Both the position numbers and the translations under genes were made by a program. This document shows positions 1 through 4,419 of a DNA stretch of 6,425 nucleotides, one piece after another (the first letter of the stretch is position 1; the number at the start of each line of letters is the position of its first letter). Under the pieces are notes generated by a model. The model was given only the letters and a program-made list of their open reading frames with translations. It searched no databases and was not told the origin of the DNA. Source of the stretch: Candidatus Aenigmatarchaeota archaeon (GTDB lineage: Archaea > Aenigmatarchaeota > Aenigmatarchaeia > GW2011-AR5 > WALA01); contig WALQ01000022.1 in NCBI GenBank assembly GCA_015522745.1, positions 1 to 6,425 on the forward strand, read 5' to 3'.

Positions 1-439
1 CCACCAACGACATTCACACATCCTATTTCATCGCGCCTAAATGATCTGGTTTCGTAATAAATCTGACCATGAAGATGAATTTTGTCGGCAAAATTTTCTT
101 TGAAGTGCTCTAAAAATTCGTCAAGTGAAACTTTGTACACAATTTTATCGCTTGGATAAAGAATGTACTCAGGATCAAGTTGTGCCGTCACAAGAATAAC
201 ACCGCGTTCTTTGTACGATGATGCACATTCACCAATTTTATGGAGAACTTTGTCAAAATAAGATTTCGAGTACTTCAGATCATTCCATCTTATGTTCGGT
301 CCGTTCACAAGCACGATGTTTTTTCAGGAATCCCCGATGACTTCGGCGGATGGACAACTATGTTCTCTATTATCGCAACATTCAAGTCCTCTCCATTGTA
401 GTATTTGACAATTTTATCCAAAAACTCGTCGTCGAGCAT
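1..439 (-). pseudogene. Frameshifted, partial gene of unknown function, running off the left edge
   Basis: Read on the minus strand, an ATG at 439 opens a frame that stops after 44 codons (TGA at 307-305). The next frame is open from about 318 to the window edge, so roughly 145 residues are visible in total. The switch falls at six T (319-324, six A in the message). One extra A would join the frames smoothly as ...GIPEKNIVLVNGP.... The joined protein has ordinary soluble composition with segments such as GVILVTAQLDPEY, FADKIHLHGQ and GCVNVVGG near the edge. I do not recognise the family. The late HLHG and NVVG segments slightly recall metallophosphoesterases, but the N-terminal metal-binding motifs of that family are absent. 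No Shine-Dalgarno site precedes the ATG, and a TATA box lies about 26 bases upstream, so it is probably leaderless. The frameshift may be a true inactivation or a homopolymer sequencing error. Confidence 0.6.
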
Positions 440-462
440 CAAAATAAAATGCACGTTAGAAA

Positions 463-468
463 TTTAAA
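463..468. promoter_or_regulatory. Shared palindromic TATA box for two divergent leaderless genes
   Basis: The palindrome TTTAAA lies in an A/T-rich stretch (461-470). Its centre, 465.5, is 26.5 bases from the ATG at 492 (plus) and 26.5 bases from the ATG at 439 (minus). Archaeal TATA boxes sit about 26 bases before the transcription start, so both genes would be transcribed from or next to their start codons. Neither gene has a ribosome binding site, which fits. No transcript data are available. Confidence 0.55.
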
Positions 469-491
469 AACTAAGAATCGTATGAATTGAC

Positions 492-749
492 ATGAAAAAA
501 TTCATTTTGACACCTGAAGGGAAAATCATAATAGGAGATATGAATATACCACATCATTGTCTTGGAGACTATGAGTACAAGGGAATCGTTAAAGGAGATA
601 GCGCGTATTTTAGCTCTGAAAACATACCGGACATTGAACGAATGAAATACGTCGCGCGTGAGCTCGGGTGCAGGCGCATCGGAGCGTACAAAACAGAAAT
701 AGGAAAATCATATTACGTCCATCACTTCATGGATTTGTTTGATGTTTGA
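492..749 (+). CDS. Small hypothetical protein, 85 aa
   Basis: I do not recognise this protein. It is short and soluble-looking, with no membrane segment, signal peptide or cysteine cluster (its two cysteines are isolated, at C23 and C60). The N-terminal half is beta-rich (KKFILTPEGKIIIGD), followed by a likely helix around IPDIERMKYVARELG and a strand-like end. Histidines occur in two pairs (HH at 21-22 and 77-78), with no recognised metal-binding pattern. The start is chosen because the ATG lies 26 bases after the TTTAAA box and an earlier ATG at 482 meets a stop after one codon. It is divergent from the broken gene on its left and separated by 74 bases and a new promoter from dacZ. Coding status rests on the open frame, promoter spacing and sensible amino-acid composition. 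Confidence 0.6.
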   Translation: MKKFILTPEGKIIIGDMNIPHHCLGDYEYKGIVKGDSAYFSSENIPDIERMKYVARELGCRRIGAYKTEIGKSYYVHHFMDLFDV

Positions 750-781
750 ATATCTGATAACCAAATATTTTATCACCTTTA

Positions 782-791
782 TTATATAAAT
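782..791 (+). promoter_or_regulatory. TATA box upstream of dacZ
   Basis: TTATATAAAT is a good archaeal TATA box. It is centred about 37 bases before the dacZ ATG, so transcription would start near 813 and leave a leader of about ten bases with no Shine-Dalgarno site. A weaker CTTTAAG element at 792-798 is placed for a fully leaderless start. Confidence 0.5.
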
Positions 792-823
792 CTTTAAGTA
801 TTTCTCAGAAGAATTGTATATTC

Positions 824-1654
824 ATGACTAAGAGAGGGAACTTGGCAAAATTTATAGGCGATGGTGCCGCTAAAATAGCTGACTCTCTCAAAGCCAACTG
901 TGCCATTCTCATATCTCAAAATCCAGAAATAAGCTCACTGTTCGACATAGAAATATTTCGCGAAGAAAACGGCGTGCTCACGAAAAAGTACTATACCGCC
1001 GATGTCTCAAAAATGCCACCAAACTCTATCAACCGAATAAGAATGGTCATAATCGAGATGGTCGACGAGGGCATTCTTCACGAAGATGACTACGTCTTTT
1101 GTATCGTCGACAAAGACGTCGGGCTGGAATTTGACAGCATGTTTTTCATTTTCAAAATAGACGAAAATTTCACGAAGTTCTCAAAGCGCCGCTTGAAGAA
1201 GGAAATACACTCAAACGTTTTCGACCGCATTATAGAAATCGCAAAGGAGCTCGCCCGAGAAGGTCGAGAAGGAAGGCACGTCGGAACCGCTTTCATAATA
1301 GGAGATTCAGAAAACGTGCTTAAAAAGTCAAGGCAACTCATACTCAATCCGTTCGAAGGCCACCCGTCCGATGAAAGGAACATACTCGACCCGCGCCTCA
1401 AAGAAACTGTGAAGAACTTTGCCCAGCTTGATGGGGTCTTCGTCATAGACAAGACCGGTTACATACACGCGGCAGGGCGCTATCTGAATGTAGATACGTC
1501 AATGGTCGATTTGCCTGGTCTCGGAGCTCGCCACCATTCCGCCTGCGCCATAACGAAAGAAACAGATGCGATCGCCATCGTGCTTTCTGAGTCGGGCGGC
1601 GTCATACGTGTCTTCAACGACGGTGTTCTCGTGATGGAAGAGATGCCGAATTGA
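824..1654 (+). CDS. dacZ: Diadenylate cyclase (c-di-AMP synthase), DacZ type
   Basis: It makes the second messenger cyclic di-AMP from two ATP. The C-terminal half (about residues 120-276) is a DisA_N/DAC domain. It has GTAFIIG at 154-160, the DGA-type motif as LDGVFVID (DGV at 203-205), the RHR-type nucleotide-binding motif as GARHHSA (R236, H237, H238) and the strand TDAIAIVLSESGG with E256. The N-terminal 115 residues are a separate alpha/beta domain, the layout known for archaeal DacZ. There is no membrane helix, so it should be cytosolic. At 276 aa it matches soluble archaeal homologues. RHR replaced by RHH and DGA by DGV are the visible variations from the bacterial consensus. It has its own promoter. 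In studied archaea and bacteria c-di-AMP controls osmotic and potassium balance, and the next gene encodes a small membrane protein, but no functional link is shown. Confidence 0.9.
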   Translation: MTKRGNLAKFIGDGAAKIADSLKANCAILISQNPEISSLFDIEIFREENGVLTKKYYTADVSKMPPNSINRIRMVIIEMVDEGILHEDDYVFCIVDKDVGLEFDSMFFIFKIDENFTKFSKRRLKKEIHSNVFDRIIEIAKELAREGREGRHVGTAFIIGDSENVLKKSRQLILNPFEGHPSDERNILDPRLKETVKNFAQLDGVFVIDKTGYIHAAGRYLNVDTSMVDLPGLGARHHSACAITKETDAIAIVLSESGGVIRVFNDGVLVMEEMPN

Positions 1655-1711
1655 TTTGGATTTCGCATACACACTATATTATATGACTTCTATATTGCTA
1701 TTCAGTCAACT

Positions 1712-1719
1712 TTTTAAAC
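1712..1719 (+). promoter_or_regulatory. TATA box of the SPW-repeat membrane protein gene
   Basis: TTTTAAAC is centred about 33 bases before the ATG at 1749. This would give a leader of only about 5-8 bases. The T run just before it could also help end dacZ transcription. Confidence 0.4.
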
Positions 1720-1739
1720 TTCCACGCAAATCTTAATAT

Positions 1740-1744
1740 GGTGA
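1740..1744 (+). promoter_or_regulatory. Ribosome binding site GGTGA of the SPW-repeat gene
   Basis: GGTGA matches the core complementary to the 3' end of archaeal 16S rRNA and lies four bases before the ATG at 1749, supporting that start. With the predicted transcript start near 1742, the site may be only partly in the message, so the gene could also be read as near-leaderless. Confidence 0.4.
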
Positions 1745-1748
1745 AAAC

Positions 1749-2048
1749 ATGGACTCGAAAGAATGGATGAAATGGCTTTCCGTGTTATTCGGTTTGGCCA
1801 TTTTGGTGGTGCCTTTCTTCCTTCAGGCAAAGGCACTAACATGGACACTAGTGATACTAGGACTTTTGGTAGTAATCATCGGTGCTTGGGCACTCGGTGT
1901 CAGTAAAAACGGATGGTACGAGATTATCCTCGGTTTGATAGCTTTGGCCGTACCATTCTTCTTTACAGGAAGCGCATTGACTTGGACAGAGGTTATCGTG
2001 GGAGCCATCGTGGCAATTGTTGGCTACACAATCCTCACAAAGAAGTAA
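1749..2048 (+). CDS. Four-helix membrane protein with two SPW-type repeats
   Basis: This 99-residue integral membrane protein consists of two tandem copies of one unit. Residues 9-49 and 56-96 align without gaps over 41 positions with 20 identities, including the shared VPFF, ALTWT, VI and two glycines. Each unit is W, a hydrophobic helix ending in VPFF, a short ALTWT turn and a second hydrophobic helix, giving four membrane segments in all. The pattern resembles the SPW repeat family (PF03779), whose members are small membrane proteins of unknown role; DUF308/HdeD-like proteins are a second possibility. There is no signal peptide, and the end (LTKK) is basic. It follows dacZ on the same strand after 94 bases with its own promoter and is followed by a T-rich terminator, so it is probably a single-gene transcript. 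Function is unknown. Confidence 0.8.
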   Translation: MDSKEWMKWLSVLFGLAILVVPFFLQAKALTWTLVILGLLVVIIGAWALGVSKNGWYEIILGLIALAVPFFFTGSALTWTEVIVGAIVAIVGYTILTKK

Positions 2049-2050
2049 AC

Positions 2051-2070
2051 TTTTCCTTTCTTTTTCTTTT
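2051..2070 (+). terminator. T-rich archaeal-type terminator after the SPW-repeat gene
   Basis: Two bases after the stop codon comes a 20-base stretch of only T and C with runs of four and five T. This is the usual form of an intrinsic archaeal terminator without a hairpin. It runs straight into the TATA box of the next gene. Confidence 0.5.
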
Positions 2071-2077
2071 TATATTT
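2067..2077 (+). promoter_or_regulatory. TATA box of the radical SAM gene
   Basis: TTTTATATTTT is centred about 26 bases before the ATG at 2098, the spacing for leaderless transcription. No ribosome binding site lies in front of that ATG. This supports 2098 over the longer open frame reaching back to 2017. Confidence 0.5.
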
Positions 2078-2097
2078 TGCACGCGATTTCTATTTTT

Positions 2098-3084
2098 ATG
2101 AAGGAAGCGATGCACTACGAGCATAAGCAGGGGAGCGTCGTATGCCATCTCTGCCCCCACGAATGCACAATAAAAGAGAACATGCGCGGGCTGTGCGGCG
2201 TCCGTGAGAACATTGGAGGGAAGTTGTACTCGCTCGTCTATGGAAAGGCAGTGTCAGTAAGCATTGATCCGATTGAGAAGAAGCCACTCTACCACTTCCT
2301 CCCCGGAACGAAGGCGTTCTCCGTGGCAACTGTGGGTTGCAACCTTAGGTGCAGTTTTTGCCAGAATTTTGAAATATCTCAATCACCGAAGCCCAAGAAG
2401 CCGATTGCAGGTCATGAGCTCAGCCCGGAGGACATAGTTGAGCTCGCCAAGTCGTACAAGTGCTCGTCAATAGCCTACACGTACACGGAGCCAACTGTGT
2501 TTTTCGAGTACGCCCTCGACACGGCGAAGCTCGCAAGGAAGGCGGACCTCAAGAATCTCTGGATATCCAACGGATTCACGAACCCCGAACCGCTTGACGA
2601 GATTTCAAAGTACATTGATGCCGCAAACATAGACATCAAGGGGTCGGACAAGTTTTACCGCGAGTTCACAGGCGGTCGCCTCGACCCAGTTCTCGACACT
2701 GTAGAATCGCTCGTCAAGAAGGGTGTCTGGACAGAAGTCACGACGCTGCTCATACCGGGGCACAACGATTCCGACCTCGAGGATATCGCAAAGTTCGTGG
2801 CGTCCCACGTAAGTGTGTGGCACATATCAAGGTTCTTCCCGATGTACAAGATGCTGGACGTTCCACCGACGCCAAAGGACATGCTCGAGCGCGCGAAAAA
2901 AATCGGAGAGGACGCGGGAGTGAAGTACGTGTACATTGGCAATGTTCCGGGCAAGAGCGACACAGTGTGCCCGAAGTGTGGATATCACGTCATAGAACGC
3001 AATGGCTACGACGTCGTTAATCATCTTGACCATGGAAAGTGCCCTAAGTGTGGGTACAAAATAGAGGGTGTTTTTGATGAGTGA
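2098..3084 (+). CDS. amrS: AmmeMemoRadiSam system radical SAM enzyme
   Basis: This is a 328-residue radical SAM protein of the group related to pyruvate formate-lyase activating enzyme that often occurs with AMMECR1 and Memo proteins. In order, it has an N-terminal cysteine cluster (C16, C19, C23, C33) in a CHLCPHEC...GLCGVREN context, the CxxxCxxC motif for the 4Fe-4S cluster (CNLRCSFC, C81, C85, C88), a TIM-barrel core with YTEP and IDIKG strands, and a C-terminal zinc ribbon of two CPKCG motifs (C291/C294 and C315/C318). All cluster ligands are intact and the length is typical. The ATG at 2098 gives the family-like beginning MKEAMHYE; the 27 codons before it overlap the previous gene and a terminator. 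The natural substrate is not established. Neither AMMECR1 nor Memo is in this window. The gene overlaps the Nudix fusion gene by 8 bases, so the two are probably co-translated. Confidence 0.9.
   Translation: MKEAMHYEHKQGSVVCHLCPHECTIKENMRGLCGVRENIGGKLYSLVYGKAVSVSIDPIEKKPLYHFLPGTKAFSVATVGCNLRCSFCQNFEISQSPKPKKPIAGHELSPEDIVELAKSYKCSSIAYTYTEPTVFFEYALDTAKLARKADLKNLWISNGFTNPEPLDEISKYIDAANIDIKGSDKFYREFTGGRLDPVLDTVESLVKKGVWTEVTTLLIPGHNDSDLEDIAKFVASHVSVWHISRFFPMYKMLDVPPTPKDMLERAKKIGEDAGVKYVYIGNVPGKSDTVCPKCGYHVIERNGYDVVNHLDHGKCPKCGYKIEGVFDE
3065..3070 (+). promoter_or_regulatory. Ribosome binding site fixing the start of the Nudix fusion gene
   Basis: AGGGTG, inside the end of the radical SAM gene, is six bases before the ATG at 3077. 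This favours 3077 over the in-frame GTG at 3068, which lies within the site itself. Confidence 0.6.
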
Positions 3085-3811
3085 GCGAATAGCAGGCTTT
3101 CTAGTGTTCAACGGGCGCGGGTTTTTGAGTCTCAAAAAGCGCGATGGTGGATTCTGGGACTTCCCAAAGGGCCACGTTGAGAACGAATACGACATAGACG
3201 CGGCTATACGCGAGCTCCGCGAGGAAACGGGCATAGAGAACTTCGAGATCATCCCCGGATTTCGGAAGGAAATCCACTACAAAGGCCGCGACGCCGTGTT
3301 CTTCCTGGCAAAAACAAGCGAAAGCGTAACCCTCTCGAAAGAGCACACAGAGTTCTCATGGGAATCGAAGACGTCATTTGACAATCAAATGGAGCTCATA
3401 GAAAGCGCGCGAAAATTCCTCGAACACCCAAGCGGGCTCGTTGTGGCCGTCATCGGGGCGTCGAGAAACGAGGATAAGTACGGATTCAAAATACTGAAAT
3501 ACCTCGTGAACAGGGGTGTGCGCGCCATTCCGGTGAACCCAAACGCGAGCTCCGTTTTCCACATAAAGTGCTACCCATCCGTGCGCGACGTTCAAGAGCA
3601 TATCGATATCGCAGACGTGGTTGTGCCTCCAAAGGTTGCCGTGAGTGTCGTCAAGGAGTGCATGGAAGCCGGAGTCGGCATGGTTTGGCTTCAGCCGGGC
3701 GCAGAGTCTGAAGAGGCAATTGAGCTCTGCAGGAAGAACGGTGTGCGCGTGATTTACAATGCGTGCATAATGGAAGAGACGGAAAAAGGAACGAACGAAT
3801 TCATTCTATAA
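3077..3811 (+). CDS. Fusion of Nudix hydrolase and CoA-binding (YccU-like) domains
   Basis: The protein has 244 residues. Residues 1-115 form a Nudix hydrolase domain with the GFWDFPKGHVE signature (25-35) seen in diadenosine-polyphosphate hydrolases, and the catalytic helix RELREETGI at 45-53. Residues 119-240 form a CoA-binding domain of the CoA_binding_2 type (Rossmann fold), with AVIGASRN (124-131), IPVNPN (151-156), CYPSV (165-169), VWLQPGAESEEA (203-214) and NACIMEE (228-234). Both are normally separate proteins. The reading frame is continuous through the join near residue 118, with no sign of a frameshift. The Nudix box is one residue shorter than GX5EX7REUXEEXGU between the first glycine and the arginine; E37 may replace the expected glutamate. 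The gene overlaps the radical SAM gene by 8 bases. Nudix enzymes cut nucleoside diphosphate-linked compounds; the actual substrate (Ap4A, a CoA derivative or other) is unknown. Confidence 0.88.
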   Translation: MSERIAGFLVFNGRGFLSLKKRDGGFWDFPKGHVENEYDIDAAIRELREETGIENFEIIPGFRKEIHYKGRDAVFFLAKTSESVTLSKEHTEFSWESKTSFDNQMELIESARKFLEHPSGLVVAVIGASRNEDKYGFKILKYLVNRGVRAIPVNPNASSVFHIKCYPSVRDVQEHIDIADVVVPPKVAVSVVKECMEAGVGMVWLQPGAESEEAIELCRKNGVRVIYNACIMEETEKGTNEFIL

Positions 3812-4184
3812 TCAAAACTCCTTTATTTTCAATGGCCGATTTCAAATCTTCGGCACGCTTTTTCAGTTTCTCCAGAGCGCTTTTAATATTGCGCTCTTTT
3901 GACAATATTGGAACGAACTTCCTACGCATTCTTACCATATTTGGCCCGAATGCAAATCCAAAAAGCACATCAACACCGCCCAGAAGCTCGGATATACTTC
4001 TTGCTTTCTCTGGGTCTCCATGCGTCTTTTCCTGCGGAGTAATATTCCCGACTTCGCCCACGGGAGTCACAGTACCGTTCAGAAGGTCGAACTCATATAT
4101 AAGAAACTTTTTTGCAGAACCTAAATGCTCCTGAGAAAAATTGACGCCGTCATCCGTAGCGCACGCAATCTTCACTCGTTTCAT
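3801..4184 (-). CDS. NifX/NafY-like protein (dinitrogenase iron-molybdenum cofactor family)
   Basis: This 127-residue protein belongs to the RNase-H-like NifX/NifB-C/NafY family (PF02579), whose studied members bind iron-sulfur or iron-molybdenum cofactors. Recognisable parts are the first strand VKIACATDDG (4-13), the HLGSAKKFLIYEFD segment (20-33, the usual hFG-A-xF-iYe pattern with LG in place of FG), and LLGGVDVLFGFAFGPNMV (67-84). The last 35 residues are a charged helix, then VLIIE. The start at 4184 is set by a GGTGAT site three bases upstream; the open frame reaches back to 4301 but that part covers the tRNA-like relic. The gene is convergent with the Nudix fusion and overlaps its end by 11 bases. 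No nitrogenase genes are nearby, and many archaea without nitrogenase carry such proteins, so a general iron-sulfur cofactor role is more likely than nitrogen fixation. Confidence 0.8.
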   Translation of the reverse strand: MKRVKIACATDDGVNFSQEHLGSAKKFLIYEFDLLNGTVTPVGEVGNITPQEKTHGDPEKARSISELLGGVDVLFGFAFGPNMVRMRRKFVPILSKERNIKSALEKLKKRAEDLKSAIENKGVLIIE

Positions 4185-4187
4185 ACA

Positions 4188-4193
4188 ATCACC
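4188..4193 (-). promoter_or_regulatory. Ribosome binding site GGTGAT of the NifX-like gene
   Basis: On the minus strand GGTGAT precedes the ATG by three bases. It is the best archaeal Shine-Dalgarno match for this gene and decides the start. Possible TATA elements further upstream (4203-4210 and 4220-4228) are weak. Confidence 0.65.
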
Positions 4194-4233
4194 AAAATTT
4201 TTGTTAAAACGTTGAATCCAAAAATTATTCAGA

Positions 4234-4306
4234 TGGACCGTCCGGGATTCGCACGACAAAGCCGGCGTTTCAAAACTCTGACGACCTTTGAAATGAACCA
4301 CGGTTC
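4234..4306 (-). pseudogene. Degenerate tRNA-like sequence beside tRNA-Ala
   Basis: On the minus strand this 73-base stretch ends like the tRNA-Ala gene. Its last 19 bases plus three bases of flank match the corresponding part of tRNA-Ala at 19 of 22 positions, including AATCCCGG and CGGTCCATCT. Its first seven bases, GAACCGT, pair with its ACGGTCC at six of seven positions, and a TTTTGAA loop falls at positions 32-38, so the length fits a tRNA. The D-arm, anticodon stem and T-stem do not form, and the T-loop reads TGCGAAT. It is therefore either a decayed tRNA, a partial duplication of the 3' end of tRNA-Ala, or an old integration scar. The 3' match is clear; the rest is interpretation. Confidence 0.45.
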
Positions 4307-4337
4307 AAATCCAGATGGACCGGCCGGGATTTGAACC
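4302..4337. repeat. 11-bp perfect inverted repeat across the 3' end of tRNA-Ala
   Basis: GGTTCAAATCC (4302-4312) and GGATTTGAACC (4327-4337) are perfect reverse complements separated by 14 bases. The right arm is the T-loop region of tRNA-Ala; the left arm lies three bases beyond the mature 3' end, in the trailer of the precursor. Confidence 0.85.
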
Positions 4338-4389
4338 CGGAATCTCTGCCACGCCAAGGCAACGTCCTACCAGATTAGACCACCGGCCC
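4316..4389 (-). tRNA. tRNA-Ala, anticodon GGC
   Basis: The 74-base cloverleaf is complete. The acceptor stem GGGCCGG/CCGGTCC carries the G3-U70 wobble pair that marks alanine tRNA. The D-stem is GTCT/GGAC with a loop containing GG, and the anticodon stem is TTGCC/GGCAG (one T-G pair at the top). The anticodon loop TTGGCGT has GGC at 34-36, the variable loop has five bases, and the T-arm is CCGGG-TTCAAAT-CCCGG. The discriminator is A73. CCA is not encoded, since TCT follows. There is no intron. It lies 30 bases after the PfkB kinase gene on the same strand. It reads GCC codons, and GCT by wobble. Confidence 0.93.
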
Positions 4390-4396
4390 GAATGTC

Positions 4397-4410
4397 AAAT
4401 AAAAATAAAT
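4397..4410 (-). promoter_or_regulatory. A/T-rich spacer: probable tRNA promoter and kinase terminator
   Basis: The 30 bases between the kinase stop codon and the tRNA contain, on the minus strand, ATTTATTTTTATTT. It could act as the TATA element of tRNA-Ala, and its T runs could end the kinase transcript. The distance to the mature tRNA 5' end (8-21 bases) is somewhat short for the TATA role, so the tRNA may instead be cut out of the operon transcript. Confidence 0.35.
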
Positions 4411-4419
4411 GGGCAAAGT

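Noticed and set aside
1..318. Metallophosphoesterase identity for the left-edge gene
   Set aside because: Only HLHG and a late NVVG fit loosely; the N-terminal metal-binding motifs of that family are missing from the visible part.
2017..2097. Longer N-terminus of the radical SAM protein (27 extra codons)
   Set aside because: It overlaps the end of the SPW-repeat gene and the T-rich terminator, and codes for a hydrophobic run unlike the family. The ATG at 2098 has a correctly spaced TATA box and a family-like beginning.
2827..3252. Minus-strand open frame of 141 codons opposite amrS and the Nudix gene
   Set aside because: It is antisense to two motif-supported genes, with no promoter, ribosome binding site or recognisable domain.
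3763..4134. Plus-strand open frame of 123 codons opposite the NifX-like gene
   Set aside because: The composition is Ser/Phe/Arg-rich, typical of an antisense shadow; the minus-strand reading matches a known family.
4185..4301. Upstream extension of the NifX-like gene to 4301
   Set aside because: The region is the tRNA-like relic, and a GGTGAT site directly before the ATG at 4184 gives a normal family N-terminus.
4234..4306. Functional second tRNA (Gln-like TTG anticodon loop)
   Set aside because: The TTTTGAA loop is at the right place, but its stem bases do not pair, the D-arm lacks GG and a stem, and the T-stem has mostly mismatches.
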